Shown piece by piece: positions 43,858 through 52,672 of a DNA stretch of 64,000 bases. This stretch comes from Halorubrum trapanicum (lineage in GTDB: Archaea > Halobacteriota > Halobacteria > Halobacteriales > Haloferacaceae). The stretch covers positions 620,001 to 684,000 of the forward strand of contig NZ_AP017569.1 in assembly GCF_002355655.1 (NCBI RefSeq). The letters are read 5' to 3'. The number at the start of each line of letters is the position of its first letter. Position 1 is the stretch's first letter. Made by a program: the position numbers and the translations under genes. A model generated the notes under the pieces. The model had not been told where the DNA came from, made no database searches, and saw only the letters and a program-made list of their open reading frames with translations.

Positions 43858-45654
43858 CTACCCGCTCGACTGGATGGCGTAGAGGTCGGCGTACTCCCCG
43901 TCCTCCACGATCAATTCCTCGTGCGTCCCCGACTCGACGATTCGGCCCTCCTCGACCGTGTGTATCTGATCGGCGTTCTGCACCGTGGACAGGCGGTGGG
44001 CGATCGTAATTATTCCGTGGTCGCGTTCCATGGCCTCGATGGAGGCCTGGACCTCTCGTTCGAGGTTGGAGTCGAGGTCGCTCGTGGCCTCGTCCAAGAC
44101 AAGAAAGTCGGCGTCGGTCAGGAGCGCTCGGGCCAGGGCGACCCGCTGACGCTGCCCGCCGGACAGTCTGACACCGTCGTCACCAAGTTGCGAGTCGAAT
44201 CCGTCCGGGAGGTCGTCGATGAATTCGTCGACCCGGGCTATCTCACAGACTCTGTTGACTTCGCGCTGATCGGCGTCTCTGTTGCCGACCGTGATGTTCC
44301 CTCGGAGCGTATCGTTGAAGATGTACGGCTGCTGTCTGACGACTGCGATGCGCTCCCTCCACGCGCGCAGGTCGAACTCCTCGATTGGCGTTCCGTCCGC
44401 GGTGATCCGTCCAGTGTCGGGGTCGTAGAACCTCGCGAGGAGCGAAACGATGGTCGACTTCCCTGCGCCCGACTGGCCGACGAAGGCGACGAACTCGTCC
44501 CGGTCGACCGAGAACGAAATCCCGTTCAGCACAGTCTCGTCATCCGTGTACGAGAAGTGAACGTCGTCGAAGGCGATGGACGAAACCTCGTCCGGTTCGA
44601 CGTCGCCATCCGATTCTCGCTGGGCCTGAAACGTGTCGACGAACTCCTGCGTGCGAACCAGGTGTGACAGGTTTCCCTCGACGTGGTAGACGCTGCTGTT
44701 CAGACGACTGACAAGCGGTGTAAGTCGAAACATCGCGAGAAAGAAGATCCCGAGCGCGCCGAGGTTGAGACGACTATAGGTAAATCCGATGTAGATGAGG
44801 AAGAAGAGCGTGAGCGCGGCGGCGAGGTCGTAGAAATTCTGAATGGCGGCCTTGTTTCGCGCGAGGTCGATCGACGACGAGCGGTACTCGCTGATCCACT
44901 CGTCGAACTTCCTGAAAACCTCCGTTGCGAGACCGAACAGTTTAACATCCCGGATCCCTTGTGTCCCGGCCTGCGCAGCCTCCTGAACCCGTTCGTTTGC
45001 GTTAGCCACTCGCGAACCGACTGTGTAGGCCGGTTCGATGACCTCCCGCAGGAGGTACGTGATTCCACCGAGTAGCACGATGGCCAACACCGTCATCCGC
45101 GGAGCAATGTAGAACATCACCGCGAGGTAGACCAGCGCCAGGAAGAGGGTTTCCAGCGACTTCACTGCGAATTTGATCACCTTTCCAGAGTATCGGGTCT
45201 CCGTGATGATCGCGTTGAGAATGTCGTCCGACCCCTCCTGATCGAAGTACTGGACTTGGGCGTCCAGCGCCGTGTCGAACGTTCGAGTCCGCAGCGTTTC
45301 CTCGTAGTTCATTTGGAGAATTGATCGGAGCCATGCCACGACAAATGACGATGTGAACCGAATTGTCATAGCTAGTCCAACTCCGATGATCAGAAACTCC
45401 AGATCGAACGGGATACTGAGGATTGAGTACACTCGCAGGAAGACTCCCAAAAACCCGTCTGCCTGGGTGATCGGATCTTCAGCCTGTGCGACCTCTAGGA
45501 TTGGCCAGATGAAGCTCAGTCCGATCCCCTCAAGTAACGCAGTGAAACCGCCGAAAGCAACAATAATAAGAGTGAGCTTTGGGCGATACACTACAACTCG
45601 CCGGAGGGCAGTGATCTTCTCCTCCCAGGTAATATTCTCCTCGGAGCCAGACAT
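43858..45654 (-). CDS. ABC exporter/flippase (MsbA/PglK-like)
   Basis: 598 residues: a six-helix transmembrane domain (residues 25-330) fused to a nucleotide-binding domain (360-598). It has Walker A GQSGAGKST, Q-loop VRQQPYIF, signature LSGGQRQRVALARAL, Walker B FLVLDEATSDLD and the H-loop IAHRLSTV. The half-transporter layout fits lipid or lipid-linked oligosaccharide flippases such as MsbA and PglK. As first gene of the abc-kdsCB-kdsA-kdsD transcript, it probably moves a Kdo-containing lipid-linked glycan outward; that is inference. Confidence 0.88.
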   Translation of the reverse strand: MSGSEENITWEEKITALRRVVVYRPKLTLIIVAFGGFTALLEGIGLSFIWPILEVAQAEDPITQADGFLGVFLRVYSILSIPFDLEFLIIGVGLAMTIRFTSSFVVAWLRSILQMNYEETLRTRTFDTALDAQVQYFDQEGSDDILNAIITETRYSGKVIKFAVKSLETLFLALVYLAVMFYIAPRMTVLAIVLLGGITYLLREVIEPAYTVGSRVANANERVQEAAQAGTQGIRDVKLFGLATEVFRKFDEWISEYRSSSIDLARNKAAIQNFYDLAAALTLFFLIYIGFTYSRLNLGALGIFFLAMFRLTPLVSRLNSSVYHVEGNLSHLVRTQEFVDTFQAQRESDGDVEPDEVSSIAFDDVHFSYTDDETVLNGISFSVDRDEFVAFVGQSGAGKSTIVSLLARFYDPDTGRITADGTPIEEFDLRAWRERIAVVRQQPYIFNDTLRGNITVGNRDADQREVNRVCEIARVDEFIDDLPDGFDSQLGDDGVRLSGGQRQRVALARALLTDADFLVLDEATSDLDSNLEREVQASIEAMERDHGIITIAHRLSTVQNADQIHTVEEGRIVESGTHEELIVEDGEYADLYAIQSSG

Positions 45655-45827
45655 TCAGATAAGATGTTTTTTATCTCGCTTGATAAGAGTTGTGAAGAAG
45701 CGAGGCGCAGCGGCCACCTGACGCCGCCCACTGCTGCCCGACCGCAATCGAAACGGCGACGGAGTGGGGGTATGTCTGACGTTCACACCTGCCAAAGCCT
45801 GGAAGCGGACCTGTAGGTTTCTACGGT

Positions 45828-45851
45828 GTCCTCGCCATTAACCGCGAGGAC
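45828..45851. other. Hairpin in the intergenic region 45655-45931
   Basis: GTCCTCGC-CATTAACC-GCGAGGAC is a perfect 8-bp stem with an 8-base loop. It lies between the divergent ABC-kds operon and the third sulfatase-fold gene. It may be a terminal hairpin of a lost IS200-type element or a regulatory RNA structure. The downstream AAGTTTAAGTA (about 45898-45908) is a likely TATA box for the gene at 45932. Confidence 0.4.
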
Positions 45852-45931
45852 GGCCCCCATCGGCCTACCGCTCAGACGAGTCAGTTTCTGCCACAGCAAG
45901 TTTAAGTAATTCCGGAAAATCCCTCCACGTA

Positions 45932-46921
45932 ATGGACAAGATCAGACGGTCAAGAGAAATACTAACTAATGAGGGGTTCTTCTCCTTCTGCCGATCGGCA
46001 ACCACGCACTTTTTTTTGGATTCGTACAATAATCACTGGGAACAGAACCACGACTCGCCAACGCCGATTCCCGAGATGGACTGGGATAACCTGATCGTTC
46101 TCGATGCGTGCCGGTACGACGAGTTCTCCAGATTGTTCGACATGGATACACCAGTGAACTCTCGGGTCACCTTCGGGTCCAGCACCCCGGAATTCCTGCA
46201 GCGCAACTTCTTGGACAGAGAGCTGTTCAACACAGTCTATCTCACGGCAAACCCCAAATCACTCAAGCTCGAACGTGGTGACTACGGATCCGATCCGATA
46301 TTTCACGCCCTGATTCCGGTACTCGACGACTGGAATGAAGAGTACCATACGGTGATGCCGAAAACGATGACGGAACGGGCGCTGTCGATCGAGGAAGATT
46401 TTCCACAGAAGCGACTTCTGATCCACTTCGTCCAACCTCACTTGCCGTATATTGGCGACACGGCGAGATCGATCCAGCGTGAACTCGATATCGCGATCGG
46501 AGGGTGGGAGTTTGACTGGCGAGATTACACGGAGGAGAGGTCGTCCATCGATGTCGATCGGATCACCTTTGAGGGGATCACGAGAGACGAATTCCCCCTG
46601 ACAGTGGAGGACTATCTCCAGATGTACCGCGAGTCGCTATCGATTACGCTGTCGCACGTGGCTGAACTGGTGGAGGGACTCAGTGGTAAAACCGTCATAA
46701 CTGCGGATCACGGCGAAATGTTCGGTGAACGTATTTTCCCGTTGGGCAAGCGAATATATGGTCATCCGCCGGGGCTCCGCACCGACGAACTCTGTATCGT
46801 GCCACACGTGGAATTCGATGGGACCGACCGGAAGCAGATCCGGGCCGAGGCACCCATCGAGCGGGACAGTTACGACGAGGAGTTGATCGAGCATCGATTG
46901 ACCGCGCTGGGATACCAGTAG
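45932..46921 (+). CDS. Alkaline-phosphatase/sulfatase-fold protein, paralogue 3
   Basis: 329 residues, ATG 45932. An N-terminal amphipathic segment (RRSREILTNEGFFSFCRSATTHF) precedes WDNLIVLDACRYDEF, SRVTFGSSTPEF (candidate nucleophile), LIHFVQPHLPYIG, VITADHGEMFGE and YGHPPG. This is the most complete superfamily pattern of the three paralogues. No signal peptide. It starts divergently from the ABC-kds operon and is followed by the GT-B gene on the same strand, so it may act on the same glycan. Substrate unknown. Confidence 0.78.
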   Translation: MDKIRRSREILTNEGFFSFCRSATTHFFLDSYNNHWEQNHDSPTPIPEMDWDNLIVLDACRYDEFSRLFDMDTPVNSRVTFGSSTPEFLQRNFLDRELFNTVYLTANPKSLKLERGDYGSDPIFHALIPVLDDWNEEYHTVMPKTMTERALSIEEDFPQKRLLIHFVQPHLPYIGDTARSIQRELDIAIGGWEFDWRDYTEERSSIDVDRITFEGITRDEFPLTVEDYLQMYRESLSITLSHVAELVEGLSGKTVITADHGEMFGERIFPLGKRIYGHPPGLRTDELCIVPHVEFDGTDRKQIRAEAPIERDSYDEELIEHRLTALGYQ

Positions 46922-47021
46922 ATGGTCGTCTTGAATCCCATGCGGGCCGTCCGGTACCTGGGTCCTCCTCCCGTCGCCGCCAACCCAACTACGTTGAAAG
47001 CATGCGATACCTGTCCAGAAG

Positions 47022-48692
47022 ATGAGTGAGGAACTCCACGTGTACTTCGAAGAAGGTGACTGCCCGGACCCCGAAGACGGTTCAAACTACGTCATCCGGA
47101 ACAACCTAGGGGCCGAGGACGATTTCTGGTTCAACACGCTCACCGGACTGGAATTGCCCCATGAGAGCCGTTTCTCCTACGACAAGTTCTACGCCTATCT
47201 CCTCCGTCCGAGTGGAGGGAACCTCTACGTGTACCTCGAAACGTATCAGAAACTGGAGACGAAGATCGAAAATCGGGGATTCAAGCGGATCGTCCCCCAC
47301 GACCTCAACGAGGGGTATCTGACGGTTCTGAAAGATCTATGTGACGGAGCAGATGTCGAACTCGTCCGCGACTCGGCGTCGTCCGGGGGAAGCAACCGGC
47401 GTGTCATCTTCACGCTCTCAACGCTACTGTTACTGTTCGACTTCGTGCTCTCGTCGGTGTTAGGCAGGATCCTCCCGTCCACGGCGGCGGAGCCAGAAGA
47501 CGCTGTCCTGTTTGTTCCGTTCCTAGGCCGAACCGAGAGCATGTATCCAGTGGTTGAAGAGGTGGGCGGTGCCGTGCGGATACTCACGACGAGATCCTGG
47601 TCGAGTCACCTCCTCAGGGGAGACTTCGTCGACCTCTACCGCGACCCCGATCGCCGTTCGATATCCGCGTACGCGAACGGAAGGCGAATCCTCAGGATGG
47701 TCCGGTCCCTCCTCGGGTTGCAGTGGTCCCTCCTCGTGGGAGAGCTGGAACTGTCCACTCGGCTGTCGGAGTACCTGGAAGGGAACCATCGACTTACCGC
47801 CCCCCACACCGTCGAGTACGCCTGTGAAAAAATTCTTGCCGAGCATACGGACAGCGTACTGAAATCCGCGATAATGCGAGCGGCGGTTCAAGAGATGGAC
47901 CCTGAGGAGATCGTCGTCGGAGGACTGAGTCCCAAGGACATCGAATCCCTGCGGACTGCCGACGAACTCGACGCAGGACTGCATTATATTCCCCACTCGA
48001 TCACCCACGAGGACGAGTTCGTCCCTCCGAGCGTCGAGACGAAAGTGTACACCACCGGGCCTGCAGACAACCGTCTCTTCAAGAAGCACTACGAGGAATC
48101 GGACCGGCCAGTCCTAATTCCCACGGGGAAACCGAACGTGGACGACCTGCTCGCAAACCTGGATGGTGTGGAAGCCAAGTCCGAATCTCACAGGATCGTC
48201 ATTGGGACACAGGCCTACGACGACTGGATGCGCGAACAGTTCTTCCTCGATTCACTGGATGCGATAGCGAACTGTGGATATGATCAGACCGTCGTGGTGA
48301 AGATTCACCCCTCCGAGGGGACGGATTTCTATCGACAGTTGATTGCAGAGGCCGAAACCAGCTACGAGTTCGATATCGTGATCCGGGTGAAGGGGCTCCG
48401 TGAAGTGCTCTCGAAAGCGGACATTCTGCTGACCATCAACTCGAACATCGGAGTCGAGGCCATTATCTTGGACACGTACTGTATCTCGTACAACCCATTC
48501 GAACCGTTCACGTTCCGCTCGTCCTACATCGACGGGAACCACGTCCCGTACACGACTGCAGTTCCGGAACTGACGGAGGAGCTTGACCGGGTGATCGGTG
48601 CCGACTCGATTCGGAGTACCCAGCGTGAGCATCTCGATCGGTCCTACGTCTTCGGAGGGAGTGCGGAGCGGATCGCGGAACGGATACGATGA
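47022..48692 (+). CDS. Large GT-B-like glycosyltransferase, candidate Kdo/acid-sugar transferase
   Basis: 556 residues, ATG 47022. A hydrophobic stretch lies at about residues 126-147. The C-terminal half resembles capsule GT-B enzymes (KpsS/KpsC or CDP-glycerol-transferase-like): TVVVKIHPSEGTDFY followed by LREVLSKADILLTINSNIGVEAIILDTYCISYNPF, the HP and S-N-x-G-x-E-A pattern that binds CMP- or CDP-activated donors. The N-terminal half is unassigned. Because CMP-Kdo should be made by the operon 3 kb away, it is the best candidate in the window to use it. That link is inference. Confidence 0.65.
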   Translation: MSEELHVYFEEGDCPDPEDGSNYVIRNNLGAEDDFWFNTLTGLELPHESRFSYDKFYAYLLRPSGGNLYVYLETYQKLETKIENRGFKRIVPHDLNEGYLTVLKDLCDGADVELVRDSASSGGSNRRVIFTLSTLLLLFDFVLSSVLGRILPSTAAEPEDAVLFVPFLGRTESMYPVVEEVGGAVRILTTRSWSSHLLRGDFVDLYRDPDRRSISAYANGRRILRMVRSLLGLQWSLLVGELELSTRLSEYLEGNHRLTAPHTVEYACEKILAEHTDSVLKSAIMRAAVQEMDPEEIVVGGLSPKDIESLRTADELDAGLHYIPHSITHEDEFVPPSVETKVYTTGPADNRLFKKHYEESDRPVLIPTGKPNVDDLLANLDGVEAKSESHRIVIGTQAYDDWMREQFFLDSLDAIANCGYDQTVVVKIHPSEGTDFYRQLIAEAETSYEFDIVIRVKGLREVLSKADILLTINSNIGVEAIILDTYCISYNPFEPFTFRSSYIDGNHVPYTTAVPELTEELDRVIGADSIRSTQREHLDRSYVFGGSAERIAERIR

Positions 48693-49231
48693 CTGGCCGC
48701 GCGGATGTTGGAAGCGGGAGTGTACCTCCGTACAGTCGGGAGACGACTGTCTTCCTTGACTCCGTGTCGGCCTGAATTATCTCCTGAGGGCGGGAAGACG
48801 GTCAGTCGAGTCGTCAGCAACGGCCGGCTACAGTAATCGCAACGCTACCGACACCAATTTGGTACAGACTAATGCCATGTGACATAAGCAAAATAGTAGG
48901 TAAAGACGGCTCCGCGGGCGGCAAAAACGCTCGAGTAGTAGGACTCCCGAACCGGTCGATCTTTGGAGAGAACGACCATTTCCGCATACGAACCCCAACC
49001 CAAAGGGCGTACCGAAACCAAACTAACGAACTTTGACCGTCGGCCTCAGGTCGTCGCGAGCGACGACGGGATTATTGACGCTGGCGATGTCGCTCTAATT
49101 TGCTTCGCTCTGGTCGGCGGACACGGTTAGACTCCTCGATCGGGGTCATATACACGACGCCTTCTGTTTGGGTAGTGTCAGAGTCCGTTCCGGAGGCAAA
49201 TGTTTTAATATGTGAATATCCTCTCTTTTAT
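48693..49231. other. 539-bp region without a supported gene
   Basis: Holds an imperfect inverted repeat GACTGTCTTCC (48745-48755) and GGAAGACGGTC (48793-48803), possibly a terminator for the GT-B gene. There is also a perfect small hairpin TCGTCGC-GA-GCGACGA (49051-49066). The last 30 bases include a TATA-like TTTTAATATG (about 49203-49212) suited to the gene at 49232. Otherwise nothing recognised. Confidence 0.5.
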
Positions 49232-50005
49232 ATGGGTATTAGATCTCGGCTTCTTCGTCCGTTGATCCCCAAAGTAATAAATGAAATAACACTATCCCTA
49301 AATTCAGGATCAGTCTCATTCAAAACTTCAAATGTAAAACAATATGAGTGGGTGAGAGACTTTGGAAGAGAAAAAGGTATCTTATTAGAATTTTTGGATG
49401 AACTGAAGAAAGATGATATATTTTTTGATATTGGTGCCGGTTATGGGATATACACCTGTTTTGCTGGCAATATAATCAGCGAAGGGGAAATTATAGCTTT
49501 TGAGCCGTTTTCGGACCGTTCCGAAATGTTAAAGCAAAATATCAACACGAATCAAATAACAGCGAGAGTTGTTGAAAAAGTCCTCTGGGACGACCAAGGA
49601 AATTCCGAAGTGGGGCTTGATAATGAGAAATCATCAATTCGGGTGACTAATACAGGGGAGAGAGAGATCTCGAACGACACGAAAGAAGTACAATCCATAC
49701 CCAAGGTCCCAGCTGATTCTCTTATTGAACAAGGGAAAATCCCTGAGCCTACAATATTGAAGATTGATGTTGAAGGATCCGAAGTTCGCGTCCTTCGTGG
49801 TTTAGAAAAGACTCTTCAAACTTCTAAATGTAGAACAGTCTTCTGTGAGATTCATTTTCCGATGGGAAATTCGCGGTCTGCTAGAGATTATGATGATGAT
49901 CCATATGAGGTATATGACCTCCTGCGTGAACATGGTTTTTCAATCACTCAACTGGATCCTAATGCTAATCGCCCAAGTGTACACTTAATTCGTGCGGATA
50001 AATAA
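49232..50005 (+). CDS. FkbM-family methyltransferase (AT-rich, transferred)
   Basis: 257 residues from ATG 49232 (MGIRSRLLRP); the open frame before it is GC-rich and unlike the gene. It is a SAM-dependent O-methyltransferase of FkbM type: DIFFDIGAGYGIYTCFAG (motif I), EIIAFEPFSDRSEML, TILKIDVEGSEVRVLRGLEKTL and TVFCEIHFP. Its base composition is markedly AT-rich (runs such as GATGATATATTTTTTGATATT), unlike all neighbours, and its protein is less acidic. This points to recent transfer, perhaps from a methanogen or low-GC source. It may methylate a glycan sugar. Confidence 0.88.
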   Translation: MGIRSRLLRPLIPKVINEITLSLNSGSVSFKTSNVKQYEWVRDFGREKGILLEFLDELKKDDIFFDIGAGYGIYTCFAGNIISEGEIIAFEPFSDRSEMLKQNINTNQITARVVEKVLWDDQGNSEVGLDNEKSSIRVTNTGEREISNDTKEVQSIPKVPADSLIEQGKIPEPTILKIDVEGSEVRVLRGLEKTLQTSKCRTVFCEIHFPMGNSRSARDYDDDPYEVYDLLREHGFSITQLDPNANRPSVHLIRADK

Positions 50006-50056
50006 AAATTGTACCCGGTCTTTGAGGTACATCACACCGTCCAGCGAACGTCGTAG

Positions 50057-50263
50057 TTTACTACAGATCCCGACGTTTACACCGGACACGCGACGATCGT
50101 AGAGGAGAGTCCCCGGTTGAGGGGTCCCTCTACTGAATACGACAAGTATGGGAACCCTGCCGGCGAGCGGTTTGTTCGGTGTACCGGGTGCGGCATCAAG
50201 ATCCTCGCCGACGACACCCGACACGCGACGCACCGGGTTGGGTGCGACGGCATCAAGGAGTAG
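50057..50263 (+). pseudogene. C-terminal fragment of a small zinc-binding protein
   Basis: An open frame without a start codon reads to TAG 50261-50263 and contains STEYDKYGNPAGERFVRCTG then CGIKILADDTRHATHRVGC, a CxxC plus His/Cys zinc-knuckle pattern seen in small haloarchaeal proteins. A stop at 50054-50056 cuts off any N-terminus, so it is a fragment. It sits between the transferred FkbM gene and transposon remains. Confidence 0.5.
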
Positions 50264-50530
50264 GCCGCCGCAGATTATTTCACTTTCTTGTAAGACATAA
50301 ATATATAGCCTTCAATTATTATCTGTGGAAAAAACCGCCCAAGAGTGGCTTATATTAAAAAATTTGGGTGTAGAAGTCGGAATAATTAATAAAATTCCAG
50401 AACGACCGGCCCGCCGTGAGACGCCTCGCGCGCGCGTAGGTTCCTCGATAAAGTCGGTGAGATCTGTACAACACGCGACCGCCCTCCTCGCGTGGTGTTG
50501 GTTAAGCGTCGGTGTCGGCGTCGACGACCC
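50264..50530. other. AT-rich junk region with a short orphan frame
   Basis: Contains an AT-rich tract (50285-50400), from which EKTAQEWLILKNLGVEVGII can be read as a likely 3' end of a lost gene, followed by GC-rich sequence. No intact gene. The composition change at about 50403 marks a junction. Confidence 0.4.
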
Positions 50531-50913
50531 TTAGGCACTCACCTCTGATGTATCGTACACCTCTTCACGCCCCAGCATATGGGAGATCAACACGACTAGT
50601 TTTCGCGCCGTTACGACAATCGCTATCTGGTGGTTCTTCCGCTGTTTCAATCGAGCGTAAAACGGTCCAAGATACGGATCGTTACACCGGTGAATCCTGT
50701 TTGAACACACTGAACCAGGATCCAGCGTAAGTCTCCACTTCCACGCTTCGAGATCGACCCTTCCGTCCGCGAGTCAGGTGACTCACGGACGACCGGATCT
50801 AATCCCGCGTAGCTCACCACCTGCTTTGCCTCATTGAATCGGTCAATCTCACCGATCTCCAAGGTGACCAGCAGCGACGAGTATAAACCCACGCCCGGAA
50901 TCGTCGGTCGTGT
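50531..50913 (-). pseudogene. 3' fragment of an IS110-family transposase
   Basis: Reading the minus strand from about 50911: PTIPGVGLYSSLLVTLEIGEIDRF, VVSYAGLDPVVRESPDSR, SISKRGSGDLRWILVQCVQT. After a frame disturbance it continues KNHQIAIVVTARKLVVLISHML-GREEVYDTSE to the stop at 50531-50533. This is the C-terminal Transposase_20 half of IS110 elements; the N-terminal DEDD half is missing. Confidence 0.8.
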
Positions 50914-51640
50914 TCAGATAAGTTGATTCCATGCGAAGGCGAAAGATCTGAGCTACCCGTTCGCAGTTTCTGCTTCGGCGTTGCTGAAACAGTTTGAGAA
51001 ACTGGCAGTTCTGCGTTTTACCTCACGGAAGACACGTTCGACGCTGTTCCGAGTTCCATGTCGTTTGTATCTAAAATCGAGTCATATTTGTCACAAGCTC
51101 GCTGAAGTGGAACCGCGCCGTTAACAAGAAAGATCGCGTCATCTACGTCGTGTTTTTCGCGGAGTTCCGCGAAAAACGGATCCGCTATCACGTTCGTTCT
51201 TGTCGGCTCAAGCTTTGTATGGAGTAAATCGTTTGAATCGGGATCGACGGCGGCGTACAGCCAATATTGTTCATCGTCAAGCTGAATCACGGTTTCATCG
51301 ACCGCAACGTGATTCGGGCACCGACCAGATTTCGGCTGTAGATCGGCCTTGTGAACCTAGTTATGAACGGTTGATCTGACCCGATCAATACCGAGCACCC
51401 CAAGAAACGAAACAGTATTCCAAAGCGATAATCCGGACAAATGAAGCTGAATACTGAGCTTCATCAACAGCTTCGGTGTTGCTTCTCTCTCCACAAACTC
51501 TAAGATAATATCGTCTAAACAGCCGTTGTGGCGGTCGTTTTCGGGGATAGAACACTTTAAAGACGCACCGCCTCGCTTTTCAATCCTTTCTGAACACCGT
51601 CTTTCAAAGCGCACCGCCTCGCTTTTCAATCCTTATCTGA
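50914..51640 (-). pseudogene. Decayed IS6-family transposase (second copy type)
   Basis: The N-terminal part (from about 51500) reads LLMKLSIQLHLSGLSLWNTVSFLGVLGIDRVRSTVHN, then after a frameshift VAVDETVIQLDDEQYWLYAAVDPDSNDLLHTKLEP and FFAELREKHDVDDAIFLVNG. Another shift leads to the C-terminal FREVKRRTASFSNCFSNAEAET and AFAWNQLI-stop at 50914-50916. The DDE Asp residues are partly present, but the frame is broken several times. It abuts the IS110 fragment directly, suggesting nested insertion. Confidence 0.82.
51564..51634 (+). repeat. Tandem direct repeat upstream of aglF
   Basis: The 25-base core CGCACCGCCTCGCTTTTCAA+TCCTT occurs at 51564-51588 and again, identical, at 51610-51634 (period 46). 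Similar flanks CTTTAAAG/CTTTCAAAG and CTGAACACCG/CTGAACCCCG make the unit about 45 bases. It lies between the IS6 remnant and ATG 51697. Confidence 0.75.
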
Positions 51641-51696
51641 ACCCCGCCGATACCCCGCTCACAAAGTATTTCCCACCACCTCGACATCCACAAACC

Positions 51697-52467
51697 ATGC
51701 AAGCAGTCGTACTCGCCGCGGGCAAGGGCACGCGCCTCCGACCGCTCACTGACGACAAACCCAAAGTTCTCGTTGAGGTTAACGGCACGCCGCTCATCGA
51801 GGACGTCTTCGACAACCTGCTCGACGCGGGTGCGACCGAGCTCATTGTCGTCGTCGGTTACAAAGCCGAACAAATAATCGACCGTTACGGTGACGCCTAC
51901 CGCGACGTCCCGATCACTTACACCCACCAGCGCGAACAGCTCGGACTCGCACACGCTATTCTTCAGGCCGAGCCCCATGTCGACGGCGACTTCATGCTGA
52001 TGCTCGGTGACAACGTCTTCCGTGGCAACCTCCCCGACGTGACCAACCGCCAGCGAGAAGACCGCGCCGACGCCGCGTTCCTCGTCGAGGAGGTCCCGTA
52101 CGAGGAGGCGTCCCGCTACGGCGTCCTCGACACCAACGAGTACGGCGAGGTCGTCGAGGTCGTCGAGAAGCCCGATGACCCGCCGAGCAACCTCGTGATG
52201 ACCGGCTTCTACACGTTCACACCCGCCATTTTCCACGCGTGTCACCTCGTTCAGCCCTCGGACCGTGGCGAGTACGAACTCCCCGACGCGATCGATCTGC
52301 TCATCCAGTCCGGCCGCACTATCGACGCGATTCGGCTGGACGGCTGGCGTATTGACGTCGGGTATCCCGAAGATCGTGACCGCGCTGAGGGGCGGCTCGA
52401 CGAATTGGATGCTGAAGAGGCGGAAGCGGAAGACGGCGACGCAGACGAAGCAGTCGCCGATAACTAA
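51697..52467 (+). CDS. aglF: Sugar-1-phosphate nucleotidyltransferase, AglF-like
   Basis: 256 residues, ATG 51697. It makes a UDP- or dTDP-glucose type donor from sugar-1-P. The NTP-binding start AVVLAAGKGTRLRPLTDDKPK, then GDNVFRGN, VEEVPYEEASRYGVLD, VEKPDDPPSNLVMTGFYTF and DGWRIDVGYPED are canonical. The acidic Glu/Asp/Ala tail (last 25 residues) is a halophilic extra. AglF in Haloferax volcanii supplies the N-glycan hexuronate branch together with AglM, which is the next gene here. A deleted copy lies at 33.8 kb. Confidence 0.88.
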   Translation: MQAVVLAAGKGTRLRPLTDDKPKVLVEVNGTPLIEDVFDNLLDAGATELIVVVGYKAEQIIDRYGDAYRDVPITYTHQREQLGLAHAILQAEPHVDGDFMLMLGDNVFRGNLPDVTNRQREDRADAAFLVEEVPYEEASRYGVLDTNEYGEVVEVVEKPDDPPSNLVMTGFYTFTPAIFHACHLVQPSDRGEYELPDAIDLLIQSGRTIDAIRLDGWRIDVGYPEDRDRAEGRLDELDAEEAEAEDGDADEAVADN

Positions 52468-52672
52468 CCGGCCACCGGGGGTGTCGTAACGTAAATAACA
52501 CCCCAGACGCGCGCAAGAACGCTCCCACATCGATGAGATGAACCGCTGTCTTGTGCCGCCAGCCAGCACAGACAGGTGGTGGATCCTGACTCTATTGAGA
52601 CGATAATACCAATTCGGTCGGCGTATTCTCCCGATCAAACGTTTCTTATCAAAGATCGACGAATGTAGTCGT

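Noticed and set aside
45780-45860. Possible tRNA or small RNA in the ABC/sulfatase intergenic region
   Set aside because: A single perfect hairpin is present, but no cloverleaf, T-loop or A/B-box pattern could be found.
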